A stretch of DNA of 64,000 nucleotides from JAGSPQ01 sp038206395 (GCA_038206395.1 JBBRAX010000001.1:124001-188000), one strand, 5' to 3'. Shown: positions 1-8,337, numbered from the stretch's first letter. Translations and numbers: made by a program. The notes: generated by a model not told the origin, from the letters alone.

Positions 1-2
1 CA

Positions 3-701
3 GTGCTCGAGAGCCTCGAGTTGGCCGAGAACCGCGCCCTGTTGAGCGACGTGCTCACCACCTACGCAAAGGCGCTGCCCGAGCCTTTCGTGAATCGCCT
101 CAAGTCCGACCGTCCGCAGACGGTGCGCGACATGATCTACATCCTCGACAAGTCGAACCACCCGGACAAGCTGCGCTTCTTCGCCGACTCGCTGCGAAGC
201 CCGAACCTGGCGATCCGCCTCGAGGTGATGGGGATCATCGCCCGCGGCCGCACCGGCGACGCGCGCAAGCTCATCAGCTCGTGCCTCGACGACGGCAACG
301 TGCAGGTGCGAATCCAGGCGGCGCGCGTGCTGCCCGAGTTCGATCGCGAGAAGGCGTACCTCGATCTGCTCAAGGTGGTGAGAGAGCCCGCCTTCGCGAA
401 GAAGCAGCCGAACGAGCGCGAGGCCTTCTACGCCGCGCTGGGCAGCACCGGCGTCGCCGGCGCGATCAGCTACTTCCAGACGATCCTCTCGGCCAAGGGT
501 GGCCTCTTCAACAAGCAGAAGGTCGTCGAAGACAAGCTGCTGGCCGTCGCGGGCATGGCCGGCGCGTGCACGATTCAGACGTACAAGTTCCTTCAGGAAG
601 TGACGGCCGACACCAGCCAGCCCCCGGAAGTCATCCACGCCGCGAAGATGGCGGGGCTGCGCACGAAGAAGATCCTCTTCGGCGACGCGCGCGAGGGCTG
701 A
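3..701 (+). CDS. HEAT-repeat-like protein, 5' end outside window
   Basis: The reading frame is open from the first bases of the window, so the GTG at position 3 is probably an internal codon and the gene starts upstream. The 232 visible residues are helical pairs of HEAT type: segments such as NLAIRLEVMGIIARG and NVQVRIQAARVLPEF look like successive repeat units (about residues 65-115). HEAT repeats act as protein-binding scaffolds; nothing visible points to catalysis. The stop at 699-701 lies 4 bases before the ATG of the degenerate HD-GYP gene, so the two are almost certainly co-transcribed and may work together. The partner or substrate cannot be told from the sequence. Confidence 0.75.
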   Translation: MLESLELAENRALLSDVLTTYAKALPEPFVNRLKSDRPQTVRDMIYILDKSNHPDKLRFFADSLRSPNLAIRLEVMGIIARGRTGDARKLISSCLDDGNVQVRIQAARVLPEFDREKAYLDLLKVVREPAFAKKQPNEREAFYAALGSTGVAGAISYFQTILSAKGGLFNKQKVVEDKLLAVAGMAGACTIQTYKFLQEVTADTSQPPEVIHAAKMAGLRTKKILFGDAREG

Positions 702-705
702 ACCC

Positions 706-2019
706 ATGGCCGACAACCTTCAGATCACTGGCGCACAAGACGAGAACGTCGACACCTTCGGCCGCGAGCACAACGAGAAGCTGCAGGGCCTGGCCCGCAC
801 GCTGATCTCGGGCCTCTACATGCTGGTGCGGTCGGTAAAGATGTACGACCCCGACAACGCCGTCTTCGCGAAGCCGCTGGCGCAGCTGGAAGAAACGATG
901 AACCACATCATCCGCCGCGACGGGAAGCTCGACCTCGTGGGCGTGAAGCAGTCGTTCTACATCAACGGCATGTTGGTCAAGGTCGACATGGCCGCGCTCG
1001 ACAACGTGAAGTTTTTGCTCGACGAGATGCGCGCGAAGGACGTCGGCGGCTTCACGCTGCTGCGCCCGGTGCAGATGGCCGAGCTGAAGAACTTCGTCTG
1101 GATCTTCTCGAAGGAACAGAACGACGAGGCGAACGAAGACGGCACCGAGGGTCGGAAGCTCGTCTCGATGAAGCTCGCGAAGTACAGCAAGCTCAAAGAG
1201 AAGATCGAGAACGACAAGGACGAGTCTGAGGCGCGCATCGACCGCAAGAAGTACGCGCTGACTGTCTACGGCCGCGCGATCTTCTTCATCCGCAAGTACC
1301 TCGACTCGCTGAAGACCGAGAACCCGCTGAACACCAGCAAGAGCCTGCGGTTGATCCAGGACTTCGTCGACATCTCGTTCGACCAGCGCACGCACTTCCT
1401 CGGGCTCACCACCACGCACAACGAGGCCGAGTACCTCGCCTACCACCACGTCAACGTGTGCCTGATGGCGATCGTCTTCGGCAGCGAGCTCGGGCTCACC
1501 AAGCCGCAGCTGCGCGACTTGGGCTACATCGCGCTCTTCTTCGACGCCGGCATGGGCACGATTCCCGAGGCGCTGGTGTCGAAGCGCGGCGGGCTGACCG
1601 CGGAAGAGAAGGCCCTGGTGCAGCGGGCCCCGCTGGTGGCGGTGCGCCACATCTTGAAAGAGAAGGCGATCAACCGGTCGACCCTGATGCGGGTGGTGAC
1701 GACCTTCGAGTTCAAGGTCGACTTCGGCACGGCCGTGCGCGACAGCCAGGGCAACATCCAGATGATCATCCCCAAGGCGAACCTCGGCCTCTACGCGCGC
1801 ATCGTCGCCATCTGCGCGACCTACGACGCCCTCACCTCAAAGCGCCCCTACCGTGACGCCTACGGCCCTGAGGTCGCGCTGATGCTGATGTGGACGGAGA
1901 TGAGGAACAAGTTCGACCCGGACCTGCTGAAGGTCTTCATGCGGGTGATGGCGATTCAACCGATCAAGGTGCTCACCAAGCGCCAGCAGACCGCCGGCAT
2001 CTCACTCAGCGGCTTTTAG
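706..2019 (+). CDS. Degenerate HD-GYP domain protein
   Basis: A 437-residue protein with an N-terminal region of unknown fold (about 1-200) and a C-terminal HD-GYP-like domain. HD-GYP enzymes hydrolyse cyclic-di-GMP with a metal centre built from HD, HDIGK and HHE..DGxGYP motifs. Here the fold markers are kept: a His-His pair near residue 247 and DALTSKRPYR near residue 375. The metal-binding motifs are not: HDIGK is replaced by FFDAGMGTIP (about 276) and the HHE/GYP segment by TFEFKVDFG (about 333). It is therefore probably non-catalytic, perhaps a c-di-GMP sensor or an adaptor (inference). It follows the HEAT-repeat gene by 4 bases. Its 3' end overlaps the convergent pseudouridine synthase gene by 18 bp. 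Confidence 0.8.
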   Translation: MADNLQITGAQDENVDTFGREHNEKLQGLARTLISGLYMLVRSVKMYDPDNAVFAKPLAQLEETMNHIIRRDGKLDLVGVKQSFYINGMLVKVDMAALDNVKFLLDEMRAKDVGGFTLLRPVQMAELKNFVWIFSKEQNDEANEDGTEGRKLVSMKLAKYSKLKEKIENDKDESEARIDRKKYALTVYGRAIFFIRKYLDSLKTENPLNTSKSLRLIQDFVDISFDQRTHFLGLTTTHNEAEYLAYHHVNVCLMAIVFGSELGLTKPQLRDLGYIALFFDAGMGTIPEALVSKRGGLTAEEKALVQRAPLVAVRHILKEKAINRSTLMRVVTTFEFKVDFGTAVRDSQGNIQMIIPKANLGLYARIVAICATYDALTSKRPYRDAYGPEVALMLMWTEMRNKFDPDLLKVFMRVMAIQPIKVLTKRQQTAGISLSGF

Positions 2020-2916
2020 GAGCTTCTCGGCGGCGACGAAGTCTTTCGGGGGCTTTGCCTCGAAGCTCAGTTGCTTGCCCGTCTTCGGGTGCGGGAAGGC
2101 CAGCTTCCACGCGTGAAGCGCCTGGCGGGCGATCAGCTGCGGCAGCGACTTGCGCGAGCTGCCGTACAGCGCGTCGCCCAGCAGCGAGAAGCCGGCTTCG
2201 GCGAAGTGCACCCGGATCTGATGCGTGCGGCCCGTTTCGAGAAGGATCTCGACCTTCGCCCCCTTCGCGTACTGCGCCCGGGTGATGAAGTGGGTCACGG
2301 CTTCCTTTCCGGTCTTCACCTTGCCCGAGAACTTCTGCCGCTGGCGCGGGTGCCGCCCGTACAGCGTGCGAAAGGTGCCTTTGTCCGGCGGCGCGCCGTG
2401 CACCAGGGCCAGGTACGTCTTCTCGACGGTGCGCGCCTTGAAAGACGCCTGCAGCGCGGCGAGCGCGGCGTCGGTCTTCGCGACCACCAGCAGGCCCGAC
2501 GTGTCCTTGTCGAGGCGGTGCACGATGCCAGGCCGCAGCTCGCCCCCGATGCCGGCGAGGTCGTCGACGTGGAACAGCAGCGCGTTCACGAGCGTGCCGT
2601 CGGGGTTGCCGGCGCCGGGGTGCACGACCATGCCAGCGGCCTTGTCGATGACGACCAGGTGCTTGTCCTGGAAGACGACCTTCAGCGGCAGGTCTTCCGC
2701 CTCGAGCGCGATCGGCGCCGCCTCGGGCAGCACGACTTCGACTTCTTCGCCGCCTCTCAGGCGCATCGCGACGTGCACCGGCTGACCATCGACCGTGACG
2801 TGCCCCTGCTCGATCAGCGCCTTCAGCCGCGAGCGGCTGAGGTCCGGCAGCACCGAGGCGAGGTGTTGATCGATTCGAGCGCCCCGCCCCTGCACAGCGA
2901 CCACCAGGCGCGTCAC
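2002..2916 (-). CDS. RluA-family 23S rRNA pseudouridine synthase (RluD-like)
   Basis: This 304-residue enzyme should isomerise uridines in ribosomal RNA to pseudouridine. An S4 RNA-binding domain (about residues 15-75) precedes the catalytic domain. The family signature HRLDKDTSGLLVVAKT is present around residues 133-148 and its Asp is the catalytic nucleophile. The later stretch ETGRTHQIRVH is also typical of the RluA family. Length is close to that of RluD. The exact target uridines cannot be assigned among RluA, RluC and RluD types. The GTG start overlaps the stop of the upstream small gene (GTGA), so the two are translationally coupled. Confidence 0.93.
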   Translation of the reverse strand: MTRLVVAVQGRGARIDQHLASVLPDLSRSRLKALIEQGHVTVDGQPVHVAMRLRGGEEVEVVLPEAAPIALEAEDLPLKVVFQDKHLVVIDKAAGMVVHPGAGNPDGTLVNALLFHVDDLAGIGGELRPGIVHRLDKDTSGLLVVAKTDAALAALQASFKARTVEKTYLALVHGAPPDKGTFRTLYGRHPRQRQKFSGKVKTGKEAVTHFITRAQYAKGAKVEILLETGRTHQIRVHFAEAGFSLLGDALYGSSRKSLPQLIARQALHAWKLAFPHPKTGKQLSFEAKPPKDFVAAEKLLKAAE

Positions 2917-3188
2917 CAGATCTTCGACTTCACGTGCCCCTTCGGGCGAATGACGATGTCGCAGATGGCGCGATCAAAGAAGTTGGTGCGGGTGAAGATC
3001 TCTTGCGAGACGCGGGTCTTGAAGAGCTCGCGGCCTTCTTCGATCTCATCCTTCAGCGCCTCGAACAGGTTGTCGTGTTCGATGCCCTTGATGATCTTCT
3101 GCTCGTTATAGAGCGAGATGTCAGAGGCGATTGCCCGGGCCAGCCGCATTGCCTTCATTCTTTCTTCGTCGGTCATCGAAGCCCGCAT
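2913..3188 (-). CDS. Small conserved-looking hypothetical protein
   Basis: A 91-residue charged, predominantly helical soluble protein with no signal peptide or membrane segment. I do not recognise the family with confidence. The C-terminus (DRAICDIVIRPKGHVKSKIW) is basic and could touch nucleic acid, but that is only a guess. A second ATG five codons in (3176) gives a more natural-looking start (MTDEERMK) and may be the real one. Its stop overlaps the GTG of the pseudouridine synthase gene by GTGA, suggesting coupled expression and perhaps a link to ribosome maturation. Confidence 0.75.
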   Translation of the reverse strand: MRASMTDEERMKAMRLARAIASDISLYNEQKIIKGIEHDNLFEALKDEIEEGRELFKTRVSQEIFTRTNFFDRAICDIVIRPKGHVKSKIW

Positions 3189-3212
3189 TCTTCAGGTCAC
3201 GGCCCCCTCAGG

Positions 3213-4064
3213 TCAACCTTTCGAACGGTTCCGTTCGACCAGCGACAGGTAGCTACGGGAGACGCGAAGGCCGTCGAGCCGCAGCTCTTTGGCGAGGGAC
3301 ATCAGGATCCCGCGCAGGTAGACGGTTGTAGGTAACGCCGCGTAGCGATCGGCCTCGACGTTCTCGAGGTGCTTGGCGCCGATGCGGGTGCGGTCGGCCA
3401 CCGCGGCCAGGGTCATGCCCAGCGACATCCGCACCTGCCGCAGCAGCTCGCCGTTGAACTCGGCGTCTGCCGGAATGTCGGGGGCCTTTGGACGATCAGC
3501 GCCCGGCACCACCGGAGCCTTCGGGCTCGGCCGGGGCGCGATCAGAAGGGCGGACTCTTCTGACAGCCGTTCGGCCTCTGCCGGCGCCGGAGGGGCCGAG
3601 GGCGCAGGGGGCGGCGGGGGCGGCTCTTCGACCGCGACTGGCCGGGGCGTGACGGGCGGCAGTGGGGGCGACGCGACCGGCTGGGTCCCCGCGGACGACG
3701 GCTCGGCCCAGCTGAAAGCGATGCGCGGATGCGTGGACGCGATCGATTGATCAGCCCCGCGCAACAGTTCGCCCATCTCGAGCTGGCTGACGGGGGCCTC
3801 TTCACTGACTTCTTCGCGCGGCGGCAGCCCGAGCTCCTCGTCGTACATACCGCGGAGCTCGTCGTCGGTGAGCACCTCCATCGCCTCGCGCAGCCGCTTG
3901 CGAAGCGCCCCCGCCGAGCTGGCGTTCGCGAGCCCGTAGAGCGCGACCTGATCGTCCGCGTACATCCGGTTCAGGCGTTCCCACGCAGCGCGGATCTCAC
4001 CCGCGGTGGCCGAGACCGAGATCTCGAGCAGCTCGTAGTAGGTCTGGGCGGCGAACGGCTTCAC
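3213..4064 (-). CDS. J-like domain plus RodZ-type helix-turn-helix protein
   Basis: A 283-residue protein starting at a GTG that overlaps the stop of the MinD-like gene (GTGA). Residues about 5-80 resemble a J-domain (YYELLEISVSAT followed by EIRAAWERLNRMY and ending MYDEELG), but the HPD motif needed to stimulate Hsp70 is absent. A Pro/Ala-rich linker (about 115-195) leads to a C-terminal HTH_25/RodZ-type helix-turn-helix (GELLRQVRMSLGMTLAAVAD, about residues 205-280). There is no transmembrane segment, unlike RodZ. Coupling to a ParA/MinD-type ATPase suggests the pair acts in polar placement or spatial regulation (inference). An open frame continues upstream to 4379, but that part runs antisense-free over the ATPase gene in another frame and is not taken as coding. 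Confidence 0.8.
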   Translation of the reverse strand: MKPFAAQTYYELLEISVSATAGEIRAAWERLNRMYADDQVALYGLANASSAGALRKRLREAMEVLTDDELRGMYDEELGLPPREEVSEEAPVSQLEMGELLRGADQSIASTHPRIAFSWAEPSSAGTQPVASPPLPPVTPRPVAVEEPPPPPPAPSAPPAPAEAERLSEESALLIAPRPSPKAPVVPGADRPKAPDIPADAEFNGELLRQVRMSLGMTLAAVADRTRIGAKHLENVEADRYAALPTTVYLRGILMSLAKELRLDGLRVSRSYLSLVERNRSKG

Positions 4065-4999
4065 TTGTTCAATGCAAGCAGGTTTTCGGCAAGACGCATC
4101 AAACCAAGTGAAGCGGCGCTCGAAGGAGCAGCGGTCAGCACGGCCTGCCGCGCCCTCACCGCCTTCCAGACTGCGTCGTCGTGGCTCACCGCCCCCAGAT
4201 AGCCCAGCTCGAGCCCGAAGAACTTCTTCCAGGCCGAGGCGACGGTCGGGCCGATGTCGTAGTCCGGCCGGGTGCGCGCCTGGTTCACCACCAGCCACGG
4301 GTGAAAACCGCCCAGCAGCAGCTCGAGCTGGTTCGCGCCTTCGGCGTTGTGGGGCCTCAAGCGCGCGATCAGATCCCACGGGGTGCGCGCCGAGGGGTCC
4401 CGCCCGCCCAGCACCTGCGACAAGGCCTCGGCCACCGACGCATCGGCCAGGCCCTGCATTCGCCGGAAGAAGGCCGTCTTGATGAACCGGTACGCGTTCT
4501 CGATCGACGTCGGCTCGGGCAGCAGCACGACGAGGCCGATGTCGGCGGCGAGAAAGAAGTCGAGGACGTTGAAGGCAGTGCCGGCGCCGAGATCGAGGAT
4601 CACGTAGTCGACGTCCAACGCGCGCAGGTGGCGCAGCAGGCGAGCCTTCTGGGCGTGCTTGGGGTTCGCGGCGTCGAGCCCGTCGTGCGCTCCGGCGATC
4701 AGGCCCAGGCGTTCGACGCCTCCGCTCACGATCGTGTCTTCGAGCCGCGCGACGCGGTTGTTGATGAAGTCCGACAGCGACACCGACGGCTGGCCTACGC
4801 CGAGGCAGGTGTGAAGGTTCGCTCCGCCGAGGTCAGCGTCGAGCATGACGACGGATGATCCCCGGTTCGCGAGGGCGATGCCCAGGTTCGCCGAGACCAG
4901 CGACTTGCCGATGCCGCCTTTTCCACCGCCGATCGCTACCACCTTGCGGGCGCGGGCCTTGCCGGGCACGAGCGCGCGCGGCCGCGGAAATGCGATCAC
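4061..4999 (-). CDS. MinD/ParA-family ATPase (FlhG-like)
   Basis: A 312-residue P-loop ATPase of the MinD/FlhG class. The deviant Walker A motif GGGKGGIGKS is at about residues 24-33, followed by the DADLGGANLH motif (about 54-63) typical of FlhG/FleN and MinD2 proteins. Such ATPases dimerise on ATP and mark cell poles or regulate the number of polar machines. No C-terminal amphipathic membrane-targeting helix is obvious. The start used is GTG at 4999; the open frame extends 11 sense codons further to a stop, so a rarer upstream start such as the CTG at 5020 cannot be excluded. No flagellar genes are visible nearby, so a non-flagellar role is likely in this organism (inference). Confidence 0.87.
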   Translation of the reverse strand: MIAFPRPRALVPGKARARKVVAIGGGKGGIGKSLVSANLGIALANRGSSVVMLDADLGGANLHTCLGVGQPSVSLSDFINNRVARLEDTIVSGGVERLGLIAGAHDGLDAANPKHAQKARLLRHLRALDVDYVILDLGAGTAFNVLDFFLAADIGLVVLLPEPTSIENAYRFIKTAFFRRMQGLADASVAEALSQVLGGRDPSARTPWDLIARLRPHNAEGANQLELLLGGFHPWLVVNQARTRPDYDIGPTVASAWKKFFGLELGYLGAVSHDDAVWKAVRARQAVLTAAPSSAASLGLMRLAENLLALNK

Positions 5000-5024
5000 C
5001 TTCTGGGCTTCGTCGCTCAGGCGC

Positions 5025-5621
5025 TCACTCCTCGTTCAGCTCGACGTTCCAATAGGACGCGTCGGCGAGCGAGAGAAAAGGCAGCCACTCGCGGTAGCTG
5101 GTCTTCGTCGCTGCGCCCCTGAAGAAAGGCGTCCACCGCGGTCGACCGGGTACCCGAATCAGCTTCATCCGCGCCTGCTCAGGCGTGCGACCACCCTTCT
5201 TCAGGTTGCAGTCGATGCACGAGCACACGATGTTCTCCCACGAAGTGCGGCCACCCAGCGTCCGCGGGATCACGTGATCGAGGTTCAGCAACGCGCGATC
5301 GAGGTGGGCGCCGCAGTACTGGCAGGTGTCGTGGTCGCGCGCGTAGATGTTGAGCCGCGAGAAGCGCACCCTGCCCGTCGGCAGATGCTCGAACGCCGAC
5401 AGCACCACCACCCGAGGCACTCGAATCGTGCTGCTGATGGTGGAGATCGATTCATGGTTGCGCGACGACAGCGCCGACCAACTGGCGAAATCATAGAGGC
5501 GGTAGTGGCTGTCGATCGCCCGGGCGAGGCCTGAGTACAGCAGCATGAAGGCGCGGCGCACCGACGTGACGTGCACCGGCTGGTAGTTGCGGTTGAGGAC
5601 GAGGACTGCGGTGTTCAACAT
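5025..5621 (-). CDS. HNH endonuclease family protein, copy 1
   Basis: A 198-residue HNH protein. The ATG at 5621 gives the start MLNTAVLVLNRNYQPV, which aligns with METLVLNATYEPV in the second copy at 7764-8309; the open frame reaches further up but overlaps selA. CQYC (about residue 100), LDHVIPR (about 114) and CIDC (about 133) form a zinc-binding HNH/beta-beta-alpha-metal fold, followed by KKGGRTPEQARMKL. Such genes are common in bacterial chromosomes and are usually housekeeping-like, with unknown DNA target. It sits 2 bases after selA and 25 bases before the MinD-like ATPase, inside a same-strand run. There is no cognate methyltransferase, so a restriction system is unlikely. Confidence 0.88.
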   Translation of the reverse strand: MLNTAVLVLNRNYQPVHVTSVRRAFMLLYSGLARAIDSHYRLYDFASWSALSSRNHESISTISSTIRVPRVVVLSAFEHLPTGRVRFSRLNIYARDHDTCQYCGAHLDRALLNLDHVIPRTLGGRTSWENIVCSCIDCNLKKGGRTPEQARMKLIRVPGRPRWTPFFRGAATKTSYREWLPFLSLADASYWNVELNEE

Positions 5622-5623
5622 GG

Positions 5624-6973
5624 TCAGGCTCCACCCACCGCAGCCGCCACGGCCCTGGCGACCCACGGCACCTCATCGTCACGCAAGCAGCGGACGTCGA
5701 GCAACAGCAGGCCATCGGCGATCCGCGCCACCACCGGCGGCTCGGCCTGCCTCAGCGCGTGATGAAGCGCTTCCGCCTGGGGTCCCCGCACCGCGCAGGC
5801 GAAAGACGGCAGGGCCGCCAGCGGCATCGACCCGCCTCCCACCTGCCCCGTCGTCTGCACGATCTTCGCGTCGACCTTCTGCGCCGCGAGCTGGTCGAGC
5901 AGCACCATCGCCCGCGCCTCGAGCACCGCGGGCGTCTGCTTCAGCAGCGCCCGGGCCGGCAGCAGATCTTCCGTGCCGGCGCGGTAAGACTCCATCGTCG
6001 CCTCGAGCGCCGCGACGGTGAGCTTGTCGACCCGCAGCGCGCGGTTCAGCGGGTGCTTCTTCAAACGCGCAATCACCGCCTTCCTGCCGACCAGGATCCC
6101 CGCCTGCGGCCCGCCCAGCAGCTTGTCGCCCGAGAACGCGACCAGATCGGCGCCCGCGGCGATCACCGACGACACCGTCGGCTCCGGAGTGAGCCCTTCG
6201 GCGTGAAGCGCGGTGACGGCCCCCGAGCCGAGGTCGACAAACAATGGAATGCCCTTCGCCTTGCCCAGGCCGGCGAGCTCTTTGGTCGACGCGTCCTCGG
6301 TGAAGCCAACCACGGCGAAGTTGCTGCGGTGCACCTTTACGAGCAGGCCCGTGTCCGGCCCCAGCGCGGCCTCGAAGTCGGCGAGCCGGGTGCGATTGGT
6401 GGTGCCGACCTCAATCATCCGCGCGCCCGACTGGCGCATCACGTCTGGAATCCGGAAGCCGCCGCCAATCTCGACCAGCTCGCCGCGTGAGACGATCGCC
6501 TCCTTCCCCTGCGCCAGCGCGGCGAACGCCAGCAGCACCGCCGCGGCGCAGTTGTTCACCACCAGCGCGTCTTCGGCGCCCGTCGCCGCGCAAAGCAGGC
6601 CGACCACTGGCTGGTACCGGCTGCCGCGTTCGCCGCCCTCCAGCTCGAGCTCGAGGTTGCTGTAGCCCGCGGCCACCTCAGCGATGCGTGAGATCGCGGC
6701 CGGGCTGAGCGGCGCGCGGCCCAGGTTGGTGTGCAGCACCACGCCCGTCGCGTTAATCACCTTGCGCAGGTTCGGTTTCTCGATCGCCGCCAGCGCCCGC
6801 TTCACGTCTGCCTCGTCGAAGCCATTCGTGCTGCCCGCGATCAACCGCAGCCGCGCCCGATCGACGGCTGTTCGCAGCGCCTCGACGATCAACGGACGTG
6901 GCGTCGCGGCGACCAGATCGGCAAGCGACGGCCGACCGAGCAGCTCGTCGATCGAGGGCAGCGTTCGCAGCAT
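5624..6973 (-). CDS. selA: L-seryl-tRNA(Sec) selenium transferase SelA
   Basis: SelA converts seryl-tRNA(Sec) to selenocysteinyl-tRNA(Sec) using selenophosphate and pyridoxal phosphate. The 449-residue product starts LRTLPSIDELLGRP, has NATGVVLHTNLGRAPLS (about 75-91), and carries the PLP-binding Lys in FSGDKLLGGPQAG (about residue 283). Length is close to E. coli SelA (463). The ATG at 6973 fits the usual N-terminus; a TTG at 7027 would add 18 residues and lie 2 bases from the DUF1003 stop, so it is a real alternative. No selB, selD or tRNA(Sec) is visible in the window, so the selenocysteine pathway must be completed elsewhere if active. Confidence 0.93.
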   Translation of the reverse strand: MLRTLPSIDELLGRPSLADLVAATPRPLIVEALRTAVDRARLRLIAGSTNGFDEADVKRALAAIEKPNLRKVINATGVVLHTNLGRAPLSPAAISRIAEVAAGYSNLELELEGGERGSRYQPVVGLLCAATGAEDALVVNNCAAAVLLAFAALAQGKEAIVSRGELVEIGGGFRIPDVMRQSGARMIEVGTTNRTRLADFEAALGPDTGLLVKVHRSNFAVVGFTEDASTKELAGLGKAKGIPLFVDLGSGAVTALHAEGLTPEPTVSSVIAAGADLVAFSGDKLLGGPQAGILVGRKAVIARLKKHPLNRALRVDKLTVAALEATMESYRAGTEDLLPARALLKQTPAVLEARAMVLLDQLAAQKVDAKIVQTTGQVGGGSMPLAALPSFACAVRGPQAEALHHALRQAEPPVVARIADGLLLLDVRCLRDDEVPWVARAVAAAVGGA

Positions 6974-7029
6974 GCGGTTGCGGTCATCCACGGCTTCGAA
7001 GAGTAGCCCAACCCTGCCCACTCCCAATT

Positions 7030-7539
7030 TCAGCGGTCGTGACGCCCCCTCTCGGTGAGCGCGCGAATCACCTGCTCGGGGTCGGCCGCCTCGGTCATCG
7101 CCTCGGCCTCCTGGTCGACCCGGTTCCGCACCGACGGCAGATCGCGCCGCAGCTCTTCCAGCAGCCCAATCACCTTGGCGATCTTGCTCTCGGCGAGCAG
7201 GTTCACCTGCAGATCGAGGTGGGCCCGGCGTTCGGCCAGCACCCCCTGCCGGCGCTGCGCGATCAAGATCACGATTGTCGTCAGCAACGACGTGGCGGTG
7301 ACGAAGCCCTGCAGCCAGAAGAAGGGCGGCTCATCCAGCGGCGACGGGGTCGTCTCGTTCCAGATCACCCACCCGGCCAGCAGCGCGAGGTAGACCGCGA
7401 GGAAGAGCGGCCGGCCGATCAGCTCGACCACCCGATCGACGCCGCGTTGTCCCGCAGGCATCTCGTGCTCGGCGTTCTCGTACAGCGTCGCGACCGCCTC
7501 GACGTTTTCGTAGATTGCCCGTTTCGAGTCTGGAGGCAC
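7030..7539 (-). CDS. DUF1003 family membrane protein
   Basis: A 169-residue inner-membrane protein of the DUF1003 family (function unknown). It has two transmembrane segments: about residues 44-62 (PLFLAVYLALLAGWVIWNE) and 77-95 (GFVTATSLLTTIVILIAQRR). The family features DEPPFFWLQ between the helices and the charged AHLDLQVNLLAESKI stretch after the second helix are present. The start is GTG at 7539. It is the first gene of the run leading into selA. No signal peptide is predicted apart from the first membrane helix. Confidence 0.88.
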   Translation of the reverse strand: MPPDSKRAIYENVEAVATLYENAEHEMPAGQRGVDRVVELIGRPLFLAVYLALLAGWVIWNETTPSPLDEPPFFWLQGFVTATSLLTTIVILIAQRRQGVLAERRAHLDLQVNLLAESKIAKVIGLLEELRRDLPSVRNRVDQEAEAMTEAADPEQVIRALTERGRHDR

Positions 7540-7563
7540 CCGACAGGCTAACCGCAGTGCACG

Positions 7564-7609
7564 AAAAAAACGGGCGCGATTCCGGCCACGTTTGCCGAAA
7601 CCGCGCCCG
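7564..7609 (-). terminator. Strong intrinsic terminator
   Basis: On the minus strand a 16-bp stem with two G-U pairs (7571-7586 paired with 7594-7609) and a 7-base loop is followed directly by a run of T (7564-7570). It lies about 155 bases downstream of the HNH gene at 7764-8309 and should end its transcript before the DUF1003/selA run. Confidence 0.9.
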
Positions 7610-7763
7610 CCAGACTGTTTTGGGTCTTCCGATGCAAGACACCCAGGTCCTGTGAAGCGTGGACCAGCATCGAGCGCATGCCCCCTGGGTCAGCTCACTC
7701 TGCCAGGGAAGCACACCACTTCTGTCGGCCTCGGATGACCCGCGCGCCGACAGAAGGCCTTCT

Positions 7764-8309
7764 TCAGCCCTCGTCCAGCTCGCCGTGCCAGTAGGTCATG
7801 TCACGCAGCCAGTTCTTCCAGCTGTGCGGCATTCCTTTTTCCCACATGAAGGTCAGCCGCAACGTGTCCGGCAGCTTCGCCGGCTTCACGGGACGAACCG
7901 AGAGCTTCATTCGCGCCTGCTCGGGCGTACGTCCGCCCTTCGACTGGTTGCAGGGCACGCAGGCGATCACAATGTTGTCCCACCCGGTTCGCCCGCCTTG
8001 CGCTCGGGGAACCACGTGGTCGTAGGTCGCCTCCGCTCTCGTGATCTTCCGCGCGCAGTACTGGCACTTGCCAGAGTCCCGGGCGTAGACGTTCTCACGG
8101 CTGAAACGGATGACGGGCTTGCGGCGCTTGAGCATGCGGAGGAAGCGCACGACCGAAGGCATCCGCACCTCGAAGGTCACCGAGCGGATCGTCTTGTCGT
8201 CGTACTCCTCGACCACTTCCACCTTGCCCGAGAAGAGCAGCGAGATGGCGCGCTGCCAGGTCACCCGGGCAACAGGCTCGTACGTCGCGTTCAGTACAAG
8301 TGTTTCCAT
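7764..8309 (-). CDS. HNH endonuclease family protein, copy 2
   Basis: A 181-residue HNH protein paralogous to the one at 5025-5621. It has CQYC (about residue 81), TYDHVVPRAQGGRTGWDNIV (about 94-113), CVPC (about 117), and the shared KGGRTPEQARMKL tail. A good Shine-Dalgarno (AAGGAGGAG) lies just before the ATG at 8309. It is preceded by two tRNA genes on the same strand and followed by a strong terminator, so it is either a single-gene unit or shares the tRNA transcript. DNA target and role are unknown; no partner methyltransferase is present. Confidence 0.9.
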   Translation of the reverse strand: METLVLNATYEPVARVTWQRAISLLFSGKVEVVEEYDDKTIRSVTFEVRMPSVVRFLRMLKRRKPVIRFSRENVYARDSGKCQYCARKITRAEATYDHVVPRAQGGRTGWDNIVIACVPCNQSKGGRTPEQARMKLSVRPVKPAKLPDTLRLTFMWEKGMPHSWKNWLRDMTYWHGELDEG

Positions 8310-8337
8310 TCGCTCCTCCTTTGCTTAACGCTGCATT

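Noticed and set aside
3213..4379. Longer version of the HTH/J-like gene starting at 4379
   Set aside because: The extra residues read across the MinD-like ATPase gene in another frame and are low-complexity Arg-rich; the GTG at 4064 gives a proper overlap.
5025..8309. HNH genes as parts of a restriction or phage-defence system
   Set aside because: No methyltransferase, helicase or other defence gene is nearby, and both proteins look like chromosomal housekeeping HNH proteins.
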